Of a stretch of DNA of 64,000 nucleotides, positions 6,708-15,600 are shown piece after piece. The notes below the pieces were generated by a model that did not search any database, had not been told where the DNA came from, and saw only the letters and a program-made list of their open reading frames with translations. The stretch lies in the NCBI GenBank assembly GCA_001899315.1, contig MOYA01000001.1, positions 478,859 through 542,858 on the forward strand, written 5' to 3'. The stretch's first letter is position 1. Every line of letters starts with the position of its first letter. Position numbers and translations under genes: made by a program. The DNA comes from Candidatus Obscuribacter phosphatis. GTDB lineage: Bacteria; Cyanobacteriota; Vampirovibrionia; Obscuribacterales; Obscuribacteraceae.

Positions 6708-7850
6708 TCAAACCAATTTAGCCAGTTCGGTGACCGGGTAGCTGCTTTCAAAATCGACCACACCCAGCTTAGTCTGCGGCACCACTAGTTTGACTTTATC
6801 GCCCGAGCGCTTCTTGTCTGAATTCATTTGGGCTACCAGTCTCTCTTTGGTCAAGCCTTTGGGCAGATCGGTGGGCAGTTCGGCTCGCATCAAAATTTCT
6901 TTGACGCGCTCTAGAGCATCTTTATCGAGTTTTTTCTGACTGACACTATATTTGGTTATGTGGTGCAAGCCTATGGCCACTGCTTCGCCGTGACTCAATT
7001 CAAATTCGCTTTGGGCTTCGATGGCATGTCCGAGGGTGTGCCCCAAGTTGAGGCAGCGTCTCACCCCTGTTTCGTGGGGGTCGCGGTGGACAACATAAAG
7101 CTTCATTTTGATGCAGTTAGTTATTAGTCCAGCCAGGGTGGGATCATCCCATTCCACCGATTCTTTCACCATCTCTTCGATTAGCTCAAATAGCGGCTTG
7201 GGACCTTTTTCATAGTCGGTTGCTTTAGCCACAGTCTCTTCGATCATGGCGTATTTGATTATCTCGGCTAAGCCCGAGGTAATTTGCTTTTCGGGCAATG
7301 TGCTCAGTACTTCCTGGTCGGCCAGCACGGCACGGGGAAAGAAGAAAGTGCCGGCGAGATTTTTGCCGGTAGGCAAGTTGATGGCGTTTTTGCCGCCAAT
7401 CGAGGCGTCTACCTGGGCCAAAAGCGAGGTGGGAATCAAGACTAGATTGAGTCCACGCAGATAAGTCGAGCAGGCAAAGCCGGCTAGATCGAGAACCGCA
7501 CCGCCGCCAAGGGCGACTATGGTGTCTTGGCGGTCGAAACCACGGCCTTCAAGGTGTTCCCAAATTCGCAAAAGCCATTCGGTGGTCTTGCACTGTTCGC
7601 CGTCCGGTACTTCCAGGGTGGTGACTTGGAAGTCTTCGCCCGGCAAAGTATCGAGAATGTCTCTTAGCCAATGCACGGCGGTGGAAGGTTGGCAGACAAT
7701 CAGCACCCGCTTGCCGGCTCCCAACTGGGCCAAAATCGAGGAAAGTTTCTGCCTGGCGCCTGCCCCTACCGCTACCCTGGTTTTCACATCCAGGGTGGTG
7801 TTCCAGTTCATGGTGATGACTGGTCCTTTATGTCTGGCTTTGTGGCGCAT
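6708..7850 (-). CDS. aroB: 3-dehydroquinate synthase
   Basis: AroB converts DAHP to 3-dehydroquinate, the second step of the shikimate pathway, in the cytoplasm using NAD+ and a divalent metal. Visible hallmarks are the NAD-binding GGGAVLDLAGF, the substrate loop IGGKNAINLP, and the metal/active-site motifs EIIKYAMI, NLGHTLGHAIE and SHGEAVAIG. The ATG at 7850 is chosen because AAAGGAG lies 6 nt upstream. It overlaps the end of aroC by 23 nt, which implies translational coupling. The resulting 380 residues fit the family. Confidence 0.96.
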   Translation of the reverse strand: MRHKARHKGPVITMNWNTTLDVKTRVAVGAGARQKLSSILAQLGAGKRVLIVCQPSTAVHWLRDILDTLPGEDFQVTTLEVPDGEQCKTTEWLLRIWEHLEGRGFDRQDTIVALGGGAVLDLAGFACSTYLRGLNLVLIPTSLLAQVDASIGGKNAINLPTGKNLAGTFFFPRAVLADQEVLSTLPEKQITSGLAEIIKYAMIEETVAKATDYEKGPKPLFELIEEMVKESVEWDDPTLAGLITNCIKMKLYVVHRDPHETGVRRCLNLGHTLGHAIEAQSEFELSHGEAVAIGLHHITKYSVSQKKLDKDALERVKEILMRAELPTDLPKGLTKERLVAQMNSDKKRSGDKVKLVVPQTKLGVVDFESSYPVTELAKLV

Positions 7851-9084
7851 CCGCGTCTCCTTTGGTAAGGTCGAAAACATACTTTCTATATGCTTCCACC
7901 GAGTTTATTAGATCAACCATACTGTCGCAAGCAAATTTGTCAATAAAGGCATTGGCTAGGGTCAAGGATACCATCGCCGCCGCTACCACAGAAGCGGCCG
8001 GAACGGCACAGGCGTCTGACCTTTCATAGTGAGCATAGTCTTCCTGAAAGCCTGGAAAGCTCAAAGAAGGCAAGCCTTTCTTCATAGTGGGAATGGGCTT
8101 GAAATAGACCCGAACCAAAAGTCTCTCGCCATTGGTCATGCCGCCTTCCAAGCCGCCGGCACGGTTAGTCTCGCGTCTGACGTGATAGCAGGGGCTTGTT
8201 CCGCTTTCGTCCCGGCGCATACTGTCGTGCACCATTGAGCCCGGCAGGGCGGCATTCTCTACCCCCTCACCAATTTCTACTGCTTTGGCCGACTGCACAC
8301 TCATGAGGGCCTGGGCCAAAAGTCCGTCCAGTTTTCGGTCCCATTGTCCAGCCGAGCCTAGCCCCGGCGGCAAACCGTCCACCAGTACTTGCACTACGCC
8401 ACCCAGGCTGTCGCCGTCTTTGATGGCATCCCTTATATGTTCTTCAATTTCTAGGCTGAGTTTGGGGTCGGGGCAGTAAACCTGACTTTCGCGGGCCATC
8501 TCTTTGATTTTGCTTGCCGGCAGTTCTTTCAGGCTTTGTAAGAATTCTTGGCTGAGGCTATGCTTGCCGATTGCCACCACATGAGAGGCTACTTCCACCC
8601 CCAATTGGCGCAAAAGCAATTGGCAAAGGGCGCCTGCCCCAACCCGGGCGGCTGTTTCGCGAGCGCTCGACCTTTCTAGGGTGTCGCGCACGTCCTTCAA
8701 TTTATATTTGACAGTACCGGCAAAGTCGGCGTGCCCGGGTCGCAATCTGTTAATTGTTTTGTCTTTGATTTGCTTGAGGGCTGCTTCGTCCAGTTTTTCA
8801 GAAAGGGGCGTGGTTGACATGACTGTCAGCCAATTAAGATGTTCTTTGTTATTGATTTCAAAGCTAAGCGGCGCACCGGTGGTGGCGCCGTGTCTGACAC
8901 CGCCTGTGATATCAATTGCGTCTTGTTCGAGCTTTTGTCTGCCGCTGCGCCCAAAGCCGCCCTGTCTGGCTTTTAGTTCGGCTTTGATAAAGTCAAAGTC
9001 TAGGTTCAGCCCGGCGGGCATACCGTCTACGATAACGGTCAATTTGGGACCGTGTGATTCGCCTGCCGTTAGTAGTCTGAGCAT
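7828..9084 (-). CDS. aroC: chorismate synthase
   Basis: AroC removes phosphate from EPSP to give chorismate, using reduced FMN. The N-terminal signature LTAGESHGP, the middle motif RPGHADFAGTVKY, the FMN/substrate motif RSSARETAARVGAGAL and the late RSDACAVPAASVV are all present. At 418 residues it is somewhat longer than the usual 360-400, with extra length in the middle. The ATG at 9084 has GCAGGT upstream. It is the first gene of the aroC-aroB pair and is divergent from aroA across 71 bp, so the two pathway ends share a promoter region. Confidence 0.97.
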   Translation of the reverse strand: MLRLLTAGESHGPKLTVIVDGMPAGLNLDFDFIKAELKARQGGFGRSGRQKLEQDAIDITGGVRHGATTGAPLSFEINNKEHLNWLTVMSTTPLSEKLDEAALKQIKDKTINRLRPGHADFAGTVKYKLKDVRDTLERSSARETAARVGAGALCQLLLRQLGVEVASHVVAIGKHSLSQEFLQSLKELPASKIKEMARESQVYCPDPKLSLEIEEHIRDAIKDGDSLGGVVQVLVDGLPPGLGSAGQWDRKLDGLLAQALMSVQSAKAVEIGEGVENAALPGSMVHDSMRRDESGTSPCYHVRRETNRAGGLEGGMTNGERLLVRVYFKPIPTMKKGLPSLSFPGFQEDYAHYERSDACAVPAASVVAAAMVSLTLANAFIDKFACDSMVDLINSVEAYRKYVFDLTKGDADAPQSQT

Positions 9085-9155
9085 TGTTACCTGCGATAAT
9101 ATTCGGAGTATGCGTTTGATTATAAAGGGTTATCCCGAAAGGCAGAGAAATTTGT

Positions 9156-10505
9156 ATGCCGTTTCTAAGAGGTGAGATCAGTCCGCCTGGCGACAAATCA
9201 ATTACCCACAGAGCCCTGCTCTTCTCGAGTCTGGTGAAAGGGCGGGTGCATATTGAACATGCCTTGCTCTCTGGTGATACTCGCTCTACCGCCAAAGCCT
9301 TGGCTAAGCTGGGGCTATCTCTTAACATCGACGACCAGGGCGCAGCGGCGACAATCGATGTTGTTTCGCCCGGGATAGAGAAATTGAGAGAATCTATTCT
9401 GAATGAGTCTGAGATGCTTCAATCGACACCTATCAATTTTGATTGCGGTAACTCGGGCACTACAACCCGACTGCTTGCGGGATTATGTGCTGGTCTCAGT
9501 GGTGGCGTCTTTCGCTTCGATGGCGATGCTTCTCTGCGAAGCCGCGATATGAGTCGGATTCTCTCACCTCTTCAGTCTATGGGTTGCGAGGTCGAGTATC
9601 TGGGAGCTCAAGGCTATGCCCCTTTTCAAATTAAGGCTAAGGATCTTCATTCGAAGGACATTGATTTGAAAATTAGTTCATCGCAAGTGTCTTCAGCACT
9701 GCTTCTCGCCGGTCTTGTCGGTGTTGCGCAGGGGGGGGGGCGAAACTGTATGACTGTTTCGACTCCATTTACTGTGCGGGACCATACCTTTAGACTGCTA
9801 AAGTTTATGGGTGCCAATATTGAAGAGTGCGGGGTTAATTCATACAAGGTCTTTTCCCTTGCATCTGATCTGGCGCCGTGTCGAATTGTCGTGCCCGGCG
9901 ATATTTCATCTTGCGCATTCTTTTTGTCCGGGGCTGCTGTTATGCCGGGTAGCAGCCTCTTACTTAAGGGGGTTGGAGTTAATCCAGGAAGGATTCTGGT
10001 TATGGATACCCTTGCTCGTATGGGTGTTTCTATACTAAAGGAGAATAGCCGTCTTGTCTGCGGAGAGCCTGTTTGCGATTTGCATGTTCAATCAACTCTA
10101 GGTGTTCGTCTTCGTCCTTGCAATATTGAAGCTGCGTCTATACCCAGTGGAATAGATGAGATTCCAGCTATAGCTCTGGCCTTTGCTTTTGCAGATGGGC
10201 GAAGTGTTGTTAGCGGAGCCGAGGAGTTGAAGCACAAAGAGTCAAATCGTTTGCGTTTGATAATCGAAAACTTTGCCAATGCGGGAGTTCGAATTGAAGA
10301 GACTTCTGACGGTTTTTTTATAGAAGGCAGTAGAACTATTGCTGGGGGAAGTTTCTGGCGAACTAATTCTGATCACCGTTTGGCTATGCTTGGCATGGTG
10401 GCATCTCTGGCCTTTGAACGTCCGCTGATTATTGAAGAGGTTGATTCTGCTGCCGTCTCGTATCCGGGATTCTCCCGAGACCTAGCTGTCCTCGTAAACA
10501 TCTAG
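9156..10505 (+). CDS. aroA: 3-phosphoshikimate 1-carboxyvinyltransferase (EPSP synthase)
   Basis: AroA joins shikimate-3-phosphate and PEP to give EPSP. Substrate-binding motifs are intact: GDKSITHRALLFSS near the N-terminus, NSGTTTRLLAG (about residue 108), PGDISSCAFFL (about 248), SGIDEIPA (about 332), KESNRL (about 358) and SDHRLAM (about 405). The length of 449 residues is normal. The ATG at 9156 has AAAGGCAG about 12 nt upstream, which is weak. Ten consecutive G residues at 9731-9740 encode the glycines of AQGGGR. Slippage there would inactivate the enzyme. It is divergent from aroC and convergent with the small ABM gene. Confidence 0.97.
   Translation: MPFLRGEISPPGDKSITHRALLFSSLVKGRVHIEHALLSGDTRSTAKALAKLGLSLNIDDQGAAATIDVVSPGIEKLRESILNESEMLQSTPINFDCGNSGTTTRLLAGLCAGLSGGVFRFDGDASLRSRDMSRILSPLQSMGCEVEYLGAQGYAPFQIKAKDLHSKDIDLKISSSQVSSALLLAGLVGVAQGGGRNCMTVSTPFTVRDHTFRLLKFMGANIEECGVNSYKVFSLASDLAPCRIVVPGDISSCAFFLSGAAVMPGSSLLLKGVGVNPGRILVMDTLARMGVSILKENSRLVCGEPVCDLHVQSTLGVRLRPCNIEAASIPSGIDEIPAIALAFAFADGRSVVSGAEELKHKESNRLRLIIENFANAGVRIEETSDGFFIEGSRTIAGGSFWRTNSDHRLAMLGMVASLAFERPLIIEEVDSAAVSYPGFSRDLAVLVNI
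9731..9740. repeat. G(10) homopolymer inside aroA
   Basis: A run of ten G bases lies inside the aroA reading frame at about codon 195. It is read as one base of CAG plus three GGG codons. The frame is intact at this length. Confidence 0.95.
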
Positions 10506-10525
10506 CTGGCGAAAAATTGTTTTGA

Positions 10526-10834
10526 TCAACTGGCACCGGCCCCTTCGATTGTTTCGTGCAACGTGAGAAACGACTTCCCATCGAAAATACTATGGTCTGT
10601 CGGTCTGCTGTGCGATTTCTTAAAGGCTTCGCTACTGGTCCAGTTTTTGAAATCTTCTTTTGAAAGCCATCTTGTAAGAACCTGATACTCGTTCGAATCG
10701 GCTGTCGGTTTCAAAATATCGAGGCTGACAAACCCGAGTTGCTTTTCTACTAATCGATCTCTTTCTCGAAAGAGTTTCTCAAAGTCGGATTCTCTGCCTT
10801 TCTTAACCAGGATGTGATTTATTGAGATAAACAT
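10526..10834 (-). CDS. ABM-domain (antibiotic biosynthesis monooxygenase-like) protein
   Basis: A 102-residue ferredoxin-like alpha/beta protein with the ABM pattern: an N-terminal strand FISINHILVKKG, FEKLFRERDRLVEKQLGFVSLDIL, then a Y-Q-V-L-T-R-W strand followed by F-x-x-W-T-S-S-E-A-F. The family contains small quinol monooxygenases and IsdG/HmoA-like haem-degrading enzymes. FKNWTSSEAFKKSH resembles the haem-proximal helix of the latter, but function cannot be fixed. The ATG at 10834 has AAAGGAA about 8 nt upstream. It lies beside an Rrf2 regulator on the same strand and next to a haem-rich respiratory operon, which makes a haem or redox role plausible. Confidence 0.75.
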   Translation of the reverse strand: MFISINHILVKKGRESDFEKLFRERDRLVEKQLGFVSLDILKPTADSNEYQVLTRWLSKEDFKNWTSSEAFKKSHSRPTDHSIFDGKSFLTLHETIEGAGAS

Positions 10835-10900
10835 AACTTGGATTCCTTTCTTTTCTTTGATTGAGCCCAGTATAGCCGTCCGGCACGTCGCTAGTCATGG

Positions 10901-11359
10901 CTAGCACCTTTTTGCGCAAGTCTCTCTGAGTTCATTACATAGAGGCACAGAAGTGCTTGGTGTTTCTATAAGAGAGGCAAGGGTTGCCTTGGCAAGTACT
11001 GCTTCTGCATTTTCCATAACCATATCCAGCTCTTTGTGAAGAGGGCAAAGATTGACTCCATGTGTATCTAACTTGAGAGGGCAAGTTTTGATTCTCTTGA
11101 TGGGATCAACTGCGTTGATAACCTGCAGAATGTTCAGCTCATTTGGATCGATTGCCAAAGCGAAACCGCCACCTAAGCCTCTTTGTGATGTGACTATGCC
11201 AGCCCGGCTCAGCGCCTGTAGAACCTTAGCAAGATAAGCGCCTGGCACTTTAGTCGTCTCTGAAATGTCCTGACTTGTGTATGCAGTACCTTCAGCTTTA
11301 TTGATGGCAAGGAAGACTACAGCTCTTAAGGCGTATTCGGTTGTAACTGAAAAGAACAA
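10901..11359 (-). CDS. Rrf2-family transcriptional regulator
   Basis: The 152-residue protein begins FFSVTTEYALRAVVFLA, the typical Rrf2 start, followed by a winged helix with recognition segment VPGAYLAKVLQALSRAG and wing GLGGGFAL. Two cysteines in the usual cluster-binding loop (TCPLKL and LCPLHK, 13 residues apart) suggest an Fe-S cluster as in NsrR, IscR and RirA. Further cysteines occur at the C-terminus. The TTG at 11359 is chosen because AGGAGG lies 5-6 nt upstream and the frame matches the family start. It is divergent from the nitrate-respiration operon, so it is a candidate NO- or redox-responsive regulator of that operon. The target is inferred from position only. Confidence 0.88.
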   Translation of the reverse strand: MFFSVTTEYALRAVVFLAINKAEGTAYTSQDISETTKVPGAYLAKVLQALSRAGIVTSQRGLGGGFALAIDPNELNILQVINAVDPIKRIKTCPLKLDTHGVNLCPLHKELDMVMENAEAVLAKATLASLIETPSTSVPLCNELRETCAKRC

Positions 11360-11414
11360 GCGCCCTCCTAAAGCTGAAGTTGTCAGTCCAATTATAGAAC
11401 TCTGTAGTTAGAGG

Positions 11415-11427
11415 CGAATCATTCGCT
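11415..11427. promoter_or_regulatory. 13-bp palindrome in the Rrf2/nar divergent region
   Basis: GCGAATCATTCGC is a perfect inverted repeat (6-1-6), 56 bp upstream of the Rrf2 start. On the minus strand a TATAAT hexamer (11396-11391) lies between it and the gene, so it sits about where an autoregulatory operator or activator site would be. No matching protein can be named. Confidence 0.4.
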
Positions 11428-11552
11428 ACGCTTAGTTTTCCTCAGAGTGGACTCGTTTTTCGTGATTTTGCATGGTTTGCGCCGCCTGGTTGTCATCCTT
11501 TCGGCTGAATCGCCAAAGTCCTAGCCCGGTCAATAATTCTTAAGGAGTAAAA

Positions 11553-11685
11553 GATCCGGATATCCAGAATTGATTCCGGATAAGTTTGTCCTTTTGTTTG
11601 AGGCGTCTTCTTTGTTATTAAATAGGATATGTGGATCCTTATATCCGTTCAACTTTGGCGGAAAAGAAAGTATCGTTTTTTCCGC
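11553..11685 (+). promoter_or_regulatory. nar operon leader with repeated dyads
   Basis: The gene-free stretch 11360-11832 upstream of the nar operon contains TCCGGATA twice, at 11555-11562 and 11575-11582, exactly 20 bp apart. It also has an inverted pair GGATAT (11625-11630) and ATATCC (11641-11646) around GGATCC, and a perfect 8-bp stem GCGGAAAA (11658-11665) / TTTTCCGC (11678-11685). The spacing of about two helical turns suggests regulator binding, and the last stem could form in the leader RNA. No good FNR box is visible here. The operon start is not clear by eye. Confidence 0.4.
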
Positions 11686-11832
11686 TGTCACCCGTCTCCG
11701 GTTTAGGTGAATTGGGTTGATTCTTACCAATATGACGTTGCTTCATCCTTCGGAGCGATAGGAATAAAGGACATTTGGGTCCAGAATCTTAAGCACAGTA
11801 TGAGATTCGACGGGTACATCGCAGTTAGGCAT

Positions 11833-12624
11833 ATGAGAACTTCTGAGAAGAGAAGAAGTCGACTAACGACTTCATTATTTTGTCTGCTTACCGCTTGTGT
11901 CTGGCTTCCAAAGGCGGAGGCGCTGGACAAAGTTAGTGCAGTCAATTTATATAACGATAAGTGTTCAGGCTGTCATACCGTCGGTGGTGGCGCTCTTGTA
12001 GGTCCTGATTTGAAGCCTTCTACCGCTTGGGGCGAGACCGACCTGACGGCTGCGGTCAAGCGTATGGAGAAGAATGTTGGAACCCTTTCAAACGATGAAG
12101 TTCAGTCCCTAGTAAAGCTCTTGAAAGAGCCGCAGCTGGAGAAAATACTTAAGGCTGAAAGCGAGAAGGCTATCGCAGCGCAAGAGAAGTCGGCAGTTTC
12201 AGACGAGCCGGCCTCTTCCGTCAGCGGTGCCTCATTATTTTACGGGCGACAACCGCTTCTTAATGGTGGAATGGCTTGCGCTGCTTGCCACTCTTATGCA
12301 GGGCAAGGCGGAAACCTGGCCCCAGATCTTACTGCAATTTCAGAGAAACTGAGTGAACCAGCTTTGGTATCGGCTTGCCAAAATACCAGCTTTAAATTGA
12401 TGAAGCCTGCTTATGCCGATCATCCTGTCACTAGGCAGGAAGCACTGCACTTAGCCAGGTTTCTCAGGGACGAAAGTGCCAAGTCCGCGACCGGTCAATC
12501 TTTCAATAGTTATAGAGCCATGCAGTACGGCGCTATTTTTGCAGTTCTCTTCTTTATGCTGATCGCCTTTGGATATAGAGGACGAAATCACGGCGTTAGA
12601 GAAAAGCTTTCGAGGAGGAAATGA
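11833..12624 (+). CDS. membrane-anchored diheme cytochrome c (NarC-like)
   Basis: Two c-type haem motifs, CSGCH (about residue 37) and CAACH (about 155), define two cytochrome c domains. A signal peptide precedes them and a C-terminal helix (about 233-250) with a basic tail anchors the protein, so it faces the periplasm. The ATG at 11833 is preferred to the longer frame from 11707 because it starts the signal peptide directly and has TTAGG 5 nt upstream. Its stop is one base before the narG start. A diheme cytochrome c heading a nar operon recalls NarC of Thermus thermophilus. Here it could carry electrons between the b6/Rieske module and NarI or another acceptor. Confidence 0.88.
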   Translation: MRTSEKRRSRLTTSLFCLLTACVWLPKAEALDKVSAVNLYNDKCSGCHTVGGGALVGPDLKPSTAWGETDLTAAVKRMEKNVGTLSNDEVQSLVKLLKEPQLEKILKAESEKAIAAQEKSAVSDEPASSVSGASLFYGRQPLLNGGMACAACHSYAGQGGNLAPDLTAISEKLSEPALVSACQNTSFKLMKPAYADHPVTRQEALHLARFLRDESAKSATGQSFNSYRAMQYGAIFAVLFFMLIAFGYRGRNHGVREKLSRRK

Positions 12625-12625
12625 A

Positions 12626-15600
12626 ATGACTTGGATACGTGACACTTTCGCTCCTGAGAAACGCACATGGGAAGACCTTTATAGGAATCGCTGGCAGTAC
12701 GACAAGATCATTAGATCCACTCATGGTGTCAATTGTACTGGTTCCTGCAGTTGGAACGTCTATGTCAAAAATGGCATCGTTACCTGGGAATTGCAGGCTT
12801 TAGATTATCCAACGATTAGCAAAGAGATCCCGCCGCATGAGCCGCGCGGCTGTCAGCGCGGCATTTCCTGCTCTTGGTATCTTTATAGTCCAATCCGAGT
12901 CAAGTATCCATATATCAGAGGTGTCCTGCTTGACCTTTGGCGTGAGGCTCAAGAATTACATCCTGGCGATCCAATTGCTGCCTGGTCCTCAATAGTTTCT
13001 GATGATGAGAAAAGAAAACGTTTCCAGAAGGCGCGTGGAAAGGGTGGGTTGCGCCGCACCGATTGGTCTGTTGTGAATGAGTTGATGGCTGCAGCTAATT
13101 TATTCACAGTACAGAAATATGGGCCGGACCGGTTGGTGGGATTTTCCCCGATTCCTGCCATGTCTATGGTCAGTTATGCATCAGGTGCTCGTTTCTTACA
13201 ACTTATGGGTGGTGTCTGTCTTTCATTCTATGACTGGTATTGCGACTTGCCACCTGCTTCTCCCGAGATTTGGGGTGAACAAACGGATGTGGCCGAATCT
13301 GCTGATTGGTTCCACTCTCGCTATGTGGCAGTTGTTGGCTCCAATGTCCTGATGACTAGAACTCCGGATGCTCACTTTCTGGTAGAAGCAAGGCATCGGG
13401 GCTCCAAAGTTGTCGTTTTCTCGCCTGATTTCTCTCAGTCATCGAAGATAGCGGATGAATGGGTTCCAATCAATCAAGGGCAGGATGCTGCTTTTTGGCT
13501 GGCTGTCGGTCACGTTATCTTGAAGGAGTTTTACGTTGACAGGAATGTCCCTTATTTCGCTGACTATCTTAAGAAGTATGCTGATGCACCCTTCTTAGTC
13601 AAACTGGAGAAAGGTTCGAACGAAACCTACCGCCCTGGCAAATTACTTAGGGCTTCTGATCTGGGGGAATATCAGCGCTTAGAAAATTCTGAATGGAAGA
13701 CTCTTGTATTCGACCTCAAGACCAAAAGACCGGTTGTTCCTGGAGGAACAATCGGACACCGCTGGCAGAAAGAGAAAGGTGCTTGGAATCTAAGGTTGAA
13801 GGATTCTGTCACCGGCGATGAAATTGATCCTGCTTTGTTTTTCAGTAAAGAGAAAGGAGTTGATAACGATGCATCTGTGACCGTCACGATTGATGATTAT
13901 TCTGAGTCTTTTGATCAGCAGATTCTTCGCAAAGTTCCGATTCGTTATATAGACTCTGCTTCTGGTGAAAGACTTATCTGCACAACAGTTTTCGAGCTTC
14001 TGCTCGCTCAGTATGGTGTCGATAGGGGCTTTGGTGGAAACATACCTTCAGGATATGAAGACGAGTCTTCTGTATTTACTCCGGCTTGGCAGGAACGGTT
14101 TACAGGCGTTAAATCCAGCGTTGTAGTTAATTTCGCCAGAGAATGGGCAAAAACCGCAGAGAAGAGCAAGGGAAAGTGCTCGGTAATTATAGGCGCAGGA
14201 GCCAATCATTGGTATCACAATAATCTAATCTACCGGGCAGTAATTATGCCCTTGATTATGTGCGGCTGTGTTGGCGTAAACGGCGGTGGTCTCAATCACT
14301 ATGTTGGGCAGGAGAAGTTGGCCCCCCAAGCTTCTTGGGCTCCTATTGCCTTCGGTGGCGATTGGGGCGGTCCTCCTCGCTTGCAGAATGCTCCTTCTTT
14401 TCACTACGTTCATTCGGATCAATGGCGTTATGACCGACCGTTCAGTGAAATCTGTTCGGTTAATGACCGTGAGCATACAATGGCTGCTGGTCATACTATA
14501 GATAAACAAGCGCTTGCTATTAGAAATGGCTGGCTGCCTTGTTATCCTCAATTCAATGAACCCAATAGTCGAGTAATTGCTGAGGCGATTTCACAAGGGG
14601 CTAAAAGTGAGTCTGAGATTATTGCTCACGCTGTAAGCCGACTTAAGCGTCGAGACCTGCGTTTCTCTATGGAAGATCCCAATAACCCTGACTCTTATCC
14701 GCGGGTTTGGTATATCTGGCGCGGCAACGCCATTATGTCTTCTGCAAAGGGGCATGAATATTTCCTCAAGCATTATCTTGGTACTCATCATAACCAAATT
14801 GCTGAAGAGACTGCCGGGGATACAGTCAAGGAGGTAATTTGGCACGATAAGGTTGAGACCGGCAAAATGGATCTTATTGTCGATCTCAATTTTCGGATGG
14901 ATACATCCGCTCTATATAGCGACATCGTCTTGCCTGCTGCCACCCACTACGAAAAATTTGATATCGCAACTACTGACATGCACTCATTTATACATCCGCT
15001 GCAACCTGCAGTACCTCCGTGCTGGGAATCAATGTCTGATTGGGACATATTTAAGGGCATTGCTCAGAGCACGCAGAAGCTAGCTGTTAAGTACGATCTA
15101 AAGCCCATAGAAGATCTTGTTTCTTCTCCCCTTTTGCACGATACTCCTGCGGAAATAGCGCAGCCCACGGTCAAGGATTGGCTGAAGGGCGAATGTGATG
15201 CAATTCCAGGTCAGTCGATGCCCAACTTTAAGTTGGTTAGCCGTGACTATAAGACAGTCTATGAGCGCTTTATAAGGCTAGGTCCTAATTTCAGAAACAA
15301 TGGGCTCTCGGTGCATGGTACCCACTATGACGTGGATGACGTATACGATGAGTACGCCAAGCAGGGGCCAAGTCTCAAATTTGGCGAGACTTTGTTTCCT
15401 TCTTTGGAATCTGACCGCGATGTCTGTAATGCCATTCTTCATTTTGCCGCTGAGACAAATGGCGAGATGGCTTTTAGAGCTTTTCAGGCTGAGTCGCTAA
15501 AGACAGGAATTGATCATACTCATTTGGCTAGTGCCAGCCGCTCCGTGCGGATGAATATAGATGATTTGAAGGCTCAACCTAGGCGTGTTCTGACCACACC

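Noticed and set aside
11571-11584. TTGATTCCGGATAA as an FNR box for the nar operon
   Set aside because: Only the left half matches. The right half differs at most positions.
11707-11832. Longer start for the diheme cytochrome at 11707
   Set aside because: The extra residues would precede and block the signal peptide, and there is no ribosome site.
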